NCBI GenBank assembly: GCA_013400975.1
Contig: WBMZ01003445.1
Coordinates: forward strand, 1-64,000
DNA length: 64,000 nt
From: Atrichornis clamosus
Taxonomy: Eukaryota > Chordata > Aves > Passeriformes > Menuridae
Direction: 5' to 3'
The translations under genes and the position numbers were made by a program. This document shows, piece after piece, positions 37,551-49,905 of the stretch. Within the stretch, counting starts at the first letter, position 1; each line of letters opens with the position of its first letter. The notes under the pieces were generated by a model. The model did not search any database, was not told the DNA's origin, and saw nothing but the letters and a program-made list of their open reading frames with translations.

Positions 37551-38175
37551 AGATACTCCTTCCATGGCCTCAGTACATCCTGTGTTTTCAACTGGTTCAC
37601 TAAATCAGTCACGTGAACCATTCACAGAGGTGAGCCCTCAAGCCTCTTCTCACATGCAATAGCAAGACTCTACTCACTCAAATGCCTAAAATAGCACTGG
37701 ACTTTTAAGTATTTAAATGAAAATATTACACCAAAAATAAGTTTCCATGCTGTGAAATTCCAGCGAGTGTTACAAATCCCAAGGACGCTACCTTTGTAAG
37801 AATGTTCTGGGTTTTTTTTTTTTTTTTAAAAAAGGTAAAACCAAAGAGATGCCTGGGGCCAGCAGCCTCAAGGTTTTTCATCAAAATATGAGAGGTGAGG
37901 ATGCCCCTACCCACTCAAAAACAGGGGGGCTGCCCCTATACACACTGCCAGTAGCAGAGAGTCAGAGATGCAACCAAATTAGTTAACTTCCGAGCTTGTT
38001 GCCTTGGGCAAAGTTGGCTACTTTTCCATCTGGTTGCAGACCTTTCTTACCCCAGTCTGCTTCAAGGTTCGGCTTTCCAAATGAAGCCTCTCTCCATTGA
38101 GAAACATTCCTTCTGCCTCTTCAGCATGACTTAGGCTGAGGCTCTGCACTCATAACCCTAATCTCTAGAGAGCTG

Positions 38176-38232
38176 GGATGAGATTTTCAAAAGCACTTAG
38201 TGTTGACCTACCTCTGCTCCAAATCAGTCTGA
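38176..38232. repeat. Relic of ancient amniote interspersed repeat
   Basis: GATGAGATTTTCAAAAGCAC followed by TTAGTGTTGACCTACCTCTG matches the repeat block 'GAGATTTTCAAAAGCGCCTAAGTG..TTGACTT..CTCTGCTCCCATTGA' common in sauropsid genomes. It lies about 0.65 kb from a related relic at 37.5 kb, and the two could be pieces of one old insertion. Confidence 0.5.
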
Positions 38233-41200
38233 TCATATTAGGTTAACTATATTTAAGTATGGCCATGTATATTTTGTCATAATGAACTTACCCCAAAGAA
38301 ATGCTGCTGCTTTAAAACAAGATTATGAGACCTGAAACTATATTTATGCATCTCAATAAGGAATCTGATTTTCCAGTTTCAGGTCTGCAGAATTATTTTG
38401 GAGCACACTGAATATTTAGTACTGGCAGAACAGAGGTCAATGCAATTATGTCCTCCATCTTTAAAGAAAGCAGTCCCCTCTAAATTGAGTGCTAAAGAAG
38501 TACTGAACTAAGACCTTATGGCTCAAAACTCCAAAAACTAACGCTTAAAATTAATAGATATCTCAACCCAGACCAGAATGTGCTTCATTTTTTCAGCATC
38601 CATCAGTGGCTCTGCACAATGAAGACCTAAATACCAATACAGGACTTAATCTTTCACCTCCTCCTTTTTTTTTTCTTTCCCCCAAAGAATTGCCAGGCAG
38701 TGAGTGTTTCTAAATTGTACATGAAGTGACTGTCAGCTGTCATCAGCTTTTTTCCAACACACAAACACTGGAGAACCACTTCTCAGCTTAGTCCATATGG
38801 CACCTCCAGAAAGGCCAGAGTAATAGTTGGGGAGTTTTGGCCATGAAGCTCATACAGCATAGGACTAAATGTACTCTTACAAATGAATTGGTTTTGGGTT
38901 TGGTTTTTTTTATTAGTATATTGAACCTTCTTTTGCTGCATTTTCTCTTTTGATATATATGATTTTAAACCGAATCCATAATTGGTCTATCTAAATGATT
39001 GACAGCAAAGGTGAAGGAACAGTCTGTTAGTCTTGACTGCTGGAGTAATGAATAGAGAAGCTGACATGTTAAATTTCTTCACCTCCAACTGGAATTATAA
39101 ATTATAGACTTCTTTTACATTATCATAATACCAAGTTCATCTTAAAAATAGAATGATTCCTTGGGGGTGTATTTATAGTGAAAAAATACATATCTAATGC
39201 TGTACTTAGCATATCTTCATACTTTAATAAAATTGGATTGATTGTTCCAATTTTGTTCTTATTTTTGGAAATTAAAAAGCAGAATCAGATCATCTTACAT
39301 TTTTTACAAGGTCCATCACTTTGCTTCTGCAGGACATTCTAAAATTTTCAAAAGCTCTCTGTAATTTAATGCATCCTCCTGCTCTCCCTACAGCTACTTG
39401 GCAGGTTGCATCTTCCCAGTTTGGCCAAGGGCCACTTTATCTGAGTCTGTACAAACTTTGCAGGGAGCAGAACTGAGATCTGAAGAAGTCCGTGGAAATA
39501 AAGTTTCTACCCCATAAAAACCCCTTAATTCAGCCTTCATCCCTAAGCAAACAACTCCTGCGAAACAAATCACTGTGTTCAAATGAACCAGTTTGTGTGA
39601 AAGCAAACACAGCCCATCAATAAAAGCAAAGCAATAAACCACAGGGAAATGTCTCCAAGCCAAATACAGCACATTTAGACTCTCCAGTGTACTTTGCATG
39701 AGAGGGAGGGGGAGAGCTCTTAAAACTTTTGTCTAAACTAGACTTAAGTCAAATCATGCTGGTACAAAATCTCAGTGCCCAGCTCCCAATTGTGTAACTG
39801 TCTGTGGAAGTGCTGAGGAGACAAAGATCATCTGCATGCCATGAGGAGGGGTTTTCTGGGGAGGGGGTAGATGCAGTGACCCAGGCCCCAAGTCCTGTCC
39901 TCCACCCCAAGACAAGCCCAAGCAATAAATCTCTTGATCTGTCCCAGGGTCTTGACAGCATCTGTGGTGGTGCTAAAGTCACATCAAAGCAAGGTCAAAG
40001 GAAGATACCCTGGCCACAGTTCCTTTCCTTCACCTGAGTTTTCTATACTTTTAATGTATACAGCCCTATCAGCAATGCTGCTTCCTATTGACTATCCCAT
40101 AGGAAAAAAAATAAGCCTCAAGTCATCCGCATGATGAATTCCCCTTCAGCTCTCTTTAAGTGCTGCCTGCCTTCAATTACAGTGGTGTGCCTTGAACTTA
40201 TGAAATATTTTCAATTTCCAGAACAGTTTTGACATGGGGAGAGAGGAAGGGACAATGAAGAACAATACGCTTCCAATAAAATTTGGCACCATTCAGGATT
40301 TCTTTCACTTCACAAAAAAATCCTTTAAGACACAAATAAATGTATCTTATTAAGTTAGCAGGATCTTCTCCTAATAGTGCAATTAGCTTTCATAGGAGAT
40401 AGGCCCATGTACTGTCTTGAGAATAGACTCTCAGGGATATATAAGCATGTAATATCAGGCACACTTCTCTCAAATTAAGGAAAGCATTTGTCATTTCCAG
40501 TGCTGACACTGAAAAAGCAGTGTTTTAAATGCTGTATTAGCATAGACTCCCAAGGGATCTCCCGAGCAGTGCCTCTCAAGGAGCAAGCCCCTGCACTGAG
40601 TCCTGCAATTCCCTTTTTGCTGCCTGACAGAGAAGCACTGCTGGGGAGCATCATTTGCACAGGAGGAGGCAGGCAGCAAGACCCACAACACTGCAATGAA
40701 CTTCTTAGCAAGTCACAGCCAAGACATCTGACAGACTTTCACACTTTACCTCTTGCACCACGTCAGGACCCTCTGCAGCAGTCCCATCCCATCCCAAACT
40801 CCCACAGAGGTCTGGAGCTCACTCCCTCGCTCAGTTGCTCTACTCAGTACAACATACACAGACACACCTGAGCATCACCTACCATTCTGCAGATTAGGCA
40901 AAAGCAACTTTGTTTTCCTTCAATTACTGCAGGCTTGGTAAATTGCAGCCCTTATCCATCAATAGGATGGCCTTCATTAGTCTGTTCCCCATCATTTAAC
41001 ATGACTGTAAGCCATCGCCAAACAGATTACACTGACTGTTTTATTAATATCCTATATTCAGCAAATGGGGAAGAAAATGTATTATTCTGGTAACTGTTTC
41101 ATGTTTGCCACCAGACACGAGGCAAATGTGTCCAGGAAATGCTTACTTGCCCAGTGCCATCCATGGGCAAGAGCAGACACTATTCAGTCACAAGGAAGCC

Positions 41201-41939
41201 ACAAGAAATAACCGCAAGGAAAGCAAAGCCAGCACAGAGACTATAAAAAGATGAGCTAGCAAATACTGCCACACCGTATCACAGCACGCAGTGCAATGTT
41301 TGCCTGCATATTTACACTTAGCATACTAAGTGTTTTGGTGGTGTCAACACAGGCTCAAAATGCCTGATCCTTCACACCTCCACAAACCCTAAGCAGGGAC
41401 AAAATGGACCCGAATATCTGGATGGCAGCAGTTATGTTTCCCATTGGCTGTTCCTGTCACCCAAAGAGAAGCAGCATTTCCAGAGCATGACTCACAAATC
41501 ACCTTCTGAGGGTGTCCCTGTTTCTTAACCAACCAGGACAAAAAGGCTCTTTGTGCAGGTATCCTGGCAGAGATGCATCCTCACCCAGCTGGAACCCACT
41601 GGTGACTCCCCTGGGCTAGGCTCCAGGCTGGGGACAGGACAGCAGCAACAGCACTCAGCGCTGCACCATTTCCAGCTTCACTTCAGCCTACACTGCTTAC
41701 TATCTGGAACATCTAATAATCATTATTAATTCCACTTTACTGTGAACTGTAAAATAAATGCGAGGAATGCACAAATAAACTCTGACACATCTGCAGCCTA
41801 GCCCCGGCTCTTCACTTGGGTTCAGCTTTACCACGCAAAGTTTGACCCATCTGTTACATACACGCTACAACCAAGCTTTGCAAAATCCGTCAACCTGCAA
41901 GCCTTGGCAACAAAACCAGACCAAGAGATGTAAGCAGCA

Positions 41940-42420
41940 ATCTGAGAAGATACTCCCCAGGAATTAGATTTTGTAAACAAACATTTCAGCTAATTGCATT
42001 CTTGTTCTCAGTGCAATGAAGGCCCCATTTAGCCAAAGCATTTGTCTACAGAGTTTAGTTTCTTCCATTTAATGAACGTTGATCCTGTCTTAGCCTTGGC
42101 TGCTATATCATCAGGATCAACATGAAATGCTAATGGAGAAAGATGCTTAATATCATTTCAAGTGTTTAAGTTACAACTGCAGCTATTAAAGCAAATCCAT
42201 TTTACCTGTTCCTTCTCAGGCTCCCCTGTGAGACAGATTTAAAAGTTTCCACGGGGAGAAGTGATTCATAATGGCTACACAGACGAGAAAAAAAGCCTTT
42301 CACCATTAATTACAGCCAGCGTTTTCCAAACCCAAGCTGGTCATTTCACCGGCACAACACATAATTAGCAAGGCTCATTTTATTTCATTGCCTTCACAAA
42401 TTACTTCACTTTTTAAAAAG
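41940..42420. promoter_or_regulatory. Candidate conserved non-coding element
   Basis: Dense homeodomain-like and forkhead-like motifs occur in unique sequence: TGTAAACAAAC (forkhead), CAGCTAATTGCATT, CATTTAATGAACG, CATAATGG, CACCATTAATTACAGCC and CACATAATTAGC. There are no simple repeats and no coding signal. This is one of the stronger enhancer-like textures in the window. Function is inferred only. Confidence 0.28.
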
Positions 42421-43139
42421 CAAGGTGACTGCTTCCAGCAATAGGGATAACCATGCTGACCAGACAGAAAAACAAGGCTTTGTCATCCACGTGTAGTCCA
42501 CAGGACAAAAATCCAACAGGTCCCCCAGTATGCGGTCCCCTTGCTGGTTCAATGCAGGAATCGGTGTTGCTCCCTGGCACCCATGTAAGACAATCACTGC
42601 ACTCCTGTGACTCTAGTTCTGAGCAGCAAGAAGAGCTTCCTCCATTTAAAACTTTCCAACTGCTAAGTCAAAGTGCAGGATGTGCAATAGCCAGAGCAGA
42701 GAGGAGGAGGAGGAGGACGCTTCCTGCTCCTCAACCCTGTAGAGCAACTGCACTGGGTCCAGGCCCAGTGGCATCCAAGGCATCCTCACAGTGGAGGATC
42801 CTCACATCCACACTTTGGAGACATCACAGAAATAGAAGCAGGGCAAGAAGCATTGTAAGAGATGCTGGACTTCACTCGCCCACAGAAAACACTCTCAGAC
42901 AACATCTGCATTTTAAAGCAGGACCGTTTCTTTCTTTGCATGGCTCGGGCTGCCCCCTCAATGAGGAGCAACTTCTCCACAACAGAGGCTTCTGGGGGAT
43001 GCGCCTGCCAAGATCCCAGTTTTGAACTAGGCACCCAAAATATTGGTTGCAGCCCCTGGCACCCACTAGACCGAGCATGCTGCTGGAAGCTATCGTTGGA
43101 AATACTAGAGTTATCCTCATGCAGATTTTAAAAGGCCAC

Positions 43140-43345
43140 TATTTATGCATGTAAATTCTGAAGGGCATTAGCGGCATCGCTGACACACGCTGACAGCCAG
43201 CCCAGCTTCGGGAAGGGAATAAGCAGCAGCGACTGCCTGAATAATTGATGTGCTTTTACTCTGCCCCATGGCCCAGTTATTACATTGCTCACTCTCTTCA
43301 ACTGCCTGTGGTTTCTAAATTAATTAGAAATCTTAATGTCATGGC
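43140..43345. promoter_or_regulatory. Candidate conserved non-coding element
   Basis: Short unique block with TTTATGCATGTAAATTC (octamer/POU-like), GAATAATTGATG and AAATTAATTAGAAATC (paired homeodomain cores), ending just before an A17 run. Regulatory role inferred only. Confidence 0.25.
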
Positions 43346-43543
43346 CAGCCAGTTTAAAAAAAAAAAAAAAAAGACACCGAGAACAAAAGAAGAGAGCGCT
43401 TCTCATGCCCTTGAGCCTTGGGATTTCTTCCTTCAGTCTGGCCACACAGGGAATAAAAACGCAGTCTCAATTTCTGAAGCTCTGGACCCCGCTCACTGAT
43501 GCTAACAGCAGCACAGCATGAAATCCACTCAATCTGCAAAAAG

Positions 43544-43560
43544 CCCCCATTGCATGGGGG
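43544..43560. other. Small perfect hairpin
   Basis: CCCCCAT, a 3-base loop and ATGGGGG form a 7-bp perfect inverted repeat. It is too short to assign a function and may be coincidental. Confidence 0.5.
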
Positions 43561-44619
43561 TGAACAGGCCCATCAAGGTCACTGCCTCCGTAAGATGGGG
43601 CAAAGCCTTTCCGAGGGGCTGGCTCATGCGCAGAGCAGCTGCTCAGGCTTCACTAGAATGAAATACATCTGATACTTCCCAGCCTGGCCATTGCAGTACC
43701 AAATAAAAGGACATCTCTGCAGTCTGGAGGCATGAAAGAGCTCATGGTTGTTCTGCTCATACAGCTGACAGAGCTAAATGACTCTGTGGGACCCTGTTAA
43801 TGGCACGAAAAAACATTGCCTGCGACTACCTGACCTCACTGAACAGGAGAGCAAACGTAACAACATGAGTAGCCATTTTTTTGCTGCACATATACCCTTA
43901 CCTACTTACAATATTGCTTATGTTGAAACTAAAACAATATCTATAGCTTTGAAGAAACCCAGTGGGAATAATTCCCATGTTTGAGCCACATTGCAAAAGC
44001 ACGGTAGTTGCATTTCAAGGCCTTGGAAAGCATGTAGCCGTGATGAATCTGGGCACATTTTTAATCTCTTACTTACAAAAAGAAATGCTGCTTTTTAAAA
44101 AAATCTCTTTGTAACTGTACCAAAAGCATAAATAAACACAAGTGACTGAACTTGTAGAGATAACTTTAAACCACACAGATAACTTAGACTAATATGTCAC
44201 CTTCTTATAAAAGAGCAGTGAAATACCAGTGACACTCAGAGTGGCACAGTCTTCCTCTTTGCCAACACATCATGTCATACTGTAATCTGCACCACCTTTC
44301 CATTATTCCCCTTGGAAAATACATTATTTTAAAGAAACTCAATTTTTCTATCTTTCTTTTTGACATGAATAAACAGACTTATGCTCAGCATCGAACTGTC
44401 TGACTCCCGGTAAAGTTATCCTGCATCTCCCATACATGTCAAGTACCCTAACATGACAGTCCCACAGCAGAGAAATGAGCTGGTGATGGTGACAGGGAGC
44501 TTTACAGTTTTAAATGACACTGTAAATCCGAATAGGCTTATCCAGCAAAATGAAACCCTCTTGCTAGCACACAGAAGGTAGTTCATAACACTGTGAACCC
44601 GAACTACAGGAGAATGTGG

Positions 44620-45010
44620 TTCTCTAAAAGTTTAATGCACTTTGATTAAGTGTTTATTTGGTCCGAGAGCTTCTTCTTCTGTCTGCTCTTTTTCCTCTCC
44701 TGTCATAATTGTGCATTAAATTGACACGTTCAGAGACCAAAGGAAAAAAACACAGAAGGTTGCAGGGAAGTTGCACATTTAGGCCCTTTCAATGTTTTTC
44801 AACATGCTTCTTGAGATGACACTTCCATTTGTAGGTTGGGAAGATGGACTTTCAGCACATTGTAATGCTGATTCATGAATTAGGCAGCATTGTTCTGCCC
44901 TATGATTTGTTTGTGTTTGTCATCTTGGCTTCATATTGCCTCTAAAATGCACGTGCTAATTATCAGCAGTGTGGCACTGCAGATGTAGTGAACACAAGAT
45001 GTCACTCACA
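44620..45010. promoter_or_regulatory. Candidate conserved non-coding element
   Basis: Contains CTTTGATTAAGTGTTTATTTGG (TCF/LEF plus forkhead-like), TCATAATTGTGCATTAAATTGAC, CATGAATTAGGCAGC and GTGCTAATTATCAGC in otherwise unique sequence. No repeat or open frame explains it. Motif clustering and texture suggest a conserved regulatory element; conservation was not tested. Confidence 0.28.
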
Positions 45011-46189
45011 GGCATTTTTCAAACCCAAGCAATGAAATGAAGTGTCTCATAAAAACATGTCACGTGTTTACACAAAAAGTTTCCTGACCCTGGCAACACC
45101 TGCTGTCTCCCTCTCTCCCTTCACATCCATGCTTTTAAATATCACTGTGCTTGCTTTGCTATACTCAAATGTGCACACCTTCACATTACATATTCCTCTT
45201 GCTCATCATACTGGTATCTAACCTACATCTCTCCTTACTTTGAAGTCATTACACTAATTATTACAAAAACTCACTGAAAGGCTCAGCTCATGTAGATTCC
45301 CCTAGTTTAACCACAGTAATAATGACAGACTCTAAGGCAGAGGTGGTCCTGGTCCCTCTTCTGGATCACCATAAAGCTGAAAGGATGTAGCAGCTGAAGC
45401 AGGACCGCCCACACTTCAATATGGCCATGACTTCCCTGTCCAGCTTTTACATCACTTGTCTCCAGGGAGGAAAGTAGAAAGTGTAAAACCACTCCAGGCT
45501 CCGTAGGGGTGCTCACCTCTCAGCCTTGGAAAGAAGGTAGAAAAAATACAGGAGGTGGCAGCAGAATGGAGCAGCACAGCTTTTCTCTCTGCTTTTTGGA
45601 GCCTGCTCTTTCAAGATGCAGCCCTCGGCAAAGTGTCTCATGAAAGTTTGATGAACAGCATTTTGTTCAACACCAGCAACTGAGCCACAGCCCTGCCGAG
45701 CTGCACTGCCCAAACAAAATGTCACGACCCAGGAGGATCATGAAACTCAACTGTGAGAGGCAGGCTTGCAGGCAGCAGAGGAGCTCACAACCTCTGGCGC
45801 AGGGTGCACCACCCCACGAGTTGCTCGGTCACTGAAACATGAGGAGGCTGCTGTACCACTGGCGAGCACTGAGCCTCCTCCAACACCTGCCCAGCAGGCT
45901 GCAAGGCTGCACCAGGCAGCCTTGCAATCGCAGAGAACTCCACAGCCCGTTTTCCATTGGCACATATAAACCTTGATTTTCTTTTTCCCCTCTTTTACCC
46001 TTTTCACTTCTACATGCACTGAAAAAATTCACGGCATGCTCTTCCCTACCATTTGCTTCAGCATTTTCATGCTCTGCTGCTTTTGTTCCCCTGTTCCCTT
46101 TACATAAAGGAGTATTCTCAAGAAACAACTGTGCCTGCATAACTGAAAATATACAAAACCCATATGCAGAAACGGTGCTGTAGGCTCAT

Positions 46190-46285
46190 GCAACGTGATC
46201 AGGTCTAAATATTTTAGCACAGCAAACAAGTGAGGCTAGACTAGATAGTCCAGTAATTACCTTTTCTTGTTCTTCAGGTGCTAGA
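46190..46285 (+). mobile_element. Possible CR1-like 3' end, very diverged
   Basis: GGCTAGACTAGATAGTCCAG followed by TAATTACCTTTTCTTGTTCTT parallels the CR1-type tail 'GGTTGGACTAGATGATCC..GGTCCCTTCTGGTCTT'. Only this short portion is alignable and there is no terminal octamer repeat, so the call is tentative. Confidence 0.3.
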
Positions 46286-49200
46286 AATCCACACACTATT
46301 TTTTGCAGAGTACCGTATTCAACATTTCTGGAAACAAAAAGAAAAAGAAAACAATTAAAAACTGTTTATGCTTGCCTCTGAGGACTTATTAGGCACTTAT
46401 GAACTTTCTGCTGCACATTTACCAGAGGATTCAGCAATGAACAACTGATTTTGGTCAACAGGTCTGATTTTGAAAAGCCTGTAAGAATTTTTAATCTCTA
46501 TGAAGTACATCTCTGCATGGGAAGAGAGTACTAACACATAACCAACAATGGTCAGATGAAAAATCTGTGGATGTTATCACTGCCAAAAATAAAAAAGAAC
46601 CTTAGAGATACAAGCAGTTACCAAATACACATGCAGGTACATGAGCATCTCTTCACCATAACAGAATCCAATGTGATCTCGATAAACTATTATACTAGAT
46701 GATTTATCAGATATTTTTAGAGGTTTCCGCACCAGAATAATAAAGAAACACCTATTTTGAAAAGAAGGTAAAATATGTTATGATTACAAAGATAGTAATC
46801 CCAGTTCCTCAGCAGCTACAACTTAAAATTTCCCTCATCCTTTACATCTTCAGTATTTTCTTCTAATTACAGTGTTAGATGCTAAATATAACATTAATTG
46901 ACAAAACCATGAAATGGACGGATCCAGGTCAGCCTCCTGGAAGTGTTGGTTTTATTAGGATTAATTACACATGAAAAATTGCTCCTCAGAGTTGGGATTG
47001 CTACAGATAAAACTTCAGTGAGAATCAGTCTTGTCAGAGTCAAGCTGGATGGCACAGGACCCCAGGACCTCATTCCAGGCCAATGAAACAATCAGAAAAT
47101 AAAATTAAAAACCCAAGCAAGGGAAACAGCAACGAGTCCTCCTGCCTGGATTTTGTTTCCAACATTAATTGCAAGCCCAGCTCATTTTCTGCAACCTGTA
47201 GGGAAGAACACAGGTCACGTCATTTGTAAGAAGTGTATTAAAATGAAAAAACTTTAAAGCCTGATTAAAATAGGATCCATTGTTAAACTGGGGCAGTTGT
47301 TCCAGTTGCAGCAATGGGCCCCCAAGCTTTTCCTAAGCAGGGCTGTAAGCACAGCTTTCACCCTGCTGCCACGGTCCCACACCCTGGACCACCCTACACC
47401 TTCAAGTAGTTGCGGACCAAAAAAATGGCCCTGGGGCTCCAGTTTCACATCTGAGCTAATCCAGAACGGTCTTACTTTAAACTTCAGTGGCAAAAAAGGC
47501 AAGCTGCACACCAGTTCTGAGCACTCCTCAGCAGGTCCTCCCCCAAGAGCATGAAAAGAACGAGGCCAAGGCATTGGTCCCTAACACATAATTCATCTTA
47601 TTTATGTACTGAAGAAGCAATTGCTTGCGTTCAGTAACCTTGGAAGTCAGACAAGTAAATTAGAACCTAAAACAAGGCTTGAGAGTCCAGCATGCATGCT
47701 GCTTTTTGAGTGATTTCTCTATAATAGGCAAGTACGGATGCTCCGGAAGAAAAAGGTACCTATTCCAGGTTGCCTGTCAGCAAAATTGCCTCTGTAAGCA
47801 ATAAACAGGCTTTGGATCATCTAAGAAATTTACAGGCAAACTCAGGGTAAGGCCAGTTATGATTCCTCATTGTACAAATGAAAAAGTCTCTAGATGTAGA
47901 GACTATATCCATTTTCAGCCTTGGATTTTGACCAAATATATAAAGATTCAGTACGAAAAACCACTTTTACAAGTGTAGAGCAGACCAGGCAACACCTCAT
48001 AAGGGCATCCATATTCTTTATTTCTAGGAAAAATGCCATTTGTTTAGACTACTCTATTGTGCTTTATAGCAAAACTTTTTACCTGGTTCCAAGAAGCTTT
48101 TGGAGAATAATTCTCATTTGATGGGAGCAGTACAGAACAGAGAAACTGTAGTTTGCCTAGTTTGAAGAAGTTAATGTTTGTTACCCCATTGCCTTGCAAT
48201 GGCTTTTAAAATAAAATTAAAACAAGATCTTTGTTTCATTTATGATACCCCACATTTTACTTCTGCTTGGAGCAAAAAGGACTAGAGATAGCACAACATA
48301 CTGTGGTTTATGGCTCTTCGGTGTCGTTTTAGGATTCAGCACATGCTCTTCTCCCAGCTCACATTTATTTTATCATAATGTGAGTGTACTGACTGGTAAA
48401 TTTTTCTTGCCTTCCCTTCCCAAATGCCAAATGTATAACCTTGAGTTGGCCTCTGCCATATGCTATTTCTATGCAGATTTCAAATGCAGATTGGGGAATT
48501 CTTGTTCTTATTAAAATAAGAAGGGAACTATACAGGGATTCCTGCAAGAGCAAAGATCTTGCAAAATACTTGTCAGAAAGTCAGTGCTCACTGGCAGTGG
48601 TGCACTGCAGGAACTACAGGGATTTGCCATCAGCCCTAAAAGAGAGAATAAACACACTAAAGAAAGAGACACAGCTTTACCTCTGACTCCCATTAATACT
48701 CAGAGCAGTGCAGCTCCTGCCCTTTATGCAAGGAAACCTTGTTTTGATCTTCTTTTACTGCTCTCCACACCACCTGACCATCCTGCCTCCCCCTCAAACC
48801 TACAGTGCTTCTCAGAAAGGATTTGCTGTCTCTACACCAGTTCTCCCCCAGTCATATTTGGACAATTTGGAAAGTGGCTTCACTCAGGGTGCTTAGGAGA
48901 GGGGAAATCACCTCTCTCCCTTGCTTCATCCCATACTACCCTGGAGCTCTACCTGCCAAGATTACTGCTAAATAAGTAATGTAGATACTTCAACACAGCC
49001 CACTTTTACTGACATGGCTGCTGGTGTTCATGTGGCTAAATATTTCTACATCCTCTGCCATGGTAATACATCCACCCAAACAGGACAAGGGCATATTGCT
49101 CTGCATCACCAGCTGCCACAAAAAGAGCAATAAATCAGCAAACTGGCATGACGCTGCACCTCCACCTCAAACCAGAAGCTGCTAATAAGGAGAGCAATGA

Positions 49201-49680
49201 TAAACACCTTCTGTCTGGCAACAGCAAAGGCTGGGAGGAGGATCCATCAAGATGGGATGGATCATCCTCAAGCAGCTGTCTTCACTGCAAAAAGCCAAGC
49301 AATCCAACTTCAGTCATAAATGCTCACAACAGAGGGACCCACAAAAAAAGCACACAGAGTATTAGGCAACCAGCAGCATCTTCTGAAAAAGCCTTTGTTT
49401 CACAAAATGCCCCAAGTATCTCGCTTCTGGCTCTGCTGAAGCCAAGGAGTGAGCACCCAGCGCTGTGCTTTTGGGGATGAAAACCCAAATGGAGCAGCAC
49501 TGCGCTGCTGCTGGGCATCAGCATCTCTGCATCAGCCCGACAAAACCAAATCAGCAACTTTCACCCACGGTGACTTAATTAACACGTGCCCTACAGATTT
49601 CTCCAAATCCTCCACACTGCCATCCTCCACTACCATGCTCTTTTGATGAAAGTGATTAAAGCTAACAATTATAATTTCTG

Positions 49681-49905
49681 TTGGAGATGCCCCTAGAGGC
49701 TTTGGCAAGGCTCAGACTTTATTGTTCACAGAACACAATGCAAAGAAATCTCTCTCCTGAAGAGCTCATCCTCCAAGAAGACAAGGCAATCAAGGAATAT
49801 CGGAAAGAAAGGCACAAAGAATTGTTGCTCAAGGTCAAAAAGCAGGCCTCTGACAGAGCTAGAACAAAATCCACCTCCTCTGGAGCACTCATAAAGCCAT
49901 GCTGA
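49681..49905 (+). other. Lys/Glu-rich open frame, possible decayed exon
   Basis: A 74-codon frame (Kozak-poor TTG first codon; first ATG at 49687 or 49738) whose second half is strongly charged. It has Ser-Pro-Glu-Glu-Leu, then Lys-Glu-Tyr-Arg-Lys-Glu-Arg-His-Lys-Glu, then Leu-Leu-Leu-Lys-Val-Lys-Lys, a helix-like pattern, and ends Ile-Lys-Pro-Cys-stop. Such composition is less typical of random AT-rich DNA. I do not recognise a family. Alternative: CATAAAGCCATGCTGACT at its end matches, in reverse complement, a short stretch of CR1-type reverse transcriptase (Ser-Gln-His-Gly-Phe), so an antisense LINE fragment is possible. The match does not extend beyond about 18 bases. Confidence 0.2.

Larger units (their letters stand above)
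30001..40000. other. Non-coding segment, 30-40 kb
   Basis: Contains one CR1 3' end (33.0 kb), relics of ancient interspersed repeats (30.3, 31.9, 37.5 and 38.2 kb) and a purine-rich run (36.5 kb). A GC-richer stretch at 35.46-36.18 kb has short open frames on both strands but no recognisable product. A-run at 31741-31753 and T16 at 37812-37827. No gene recognised. Confidence 0.55.

Noticed and set aside
42453..43025. 190-codon ATG-initiated open frame with a good start context
   Set aside because: A rough count of open frames in 64 kb at this composition gives about one frame of this length by chance. The translation is Ser/Arg/Leu/Pro-rich without a domain, and a GAG triplet run lies inside it.
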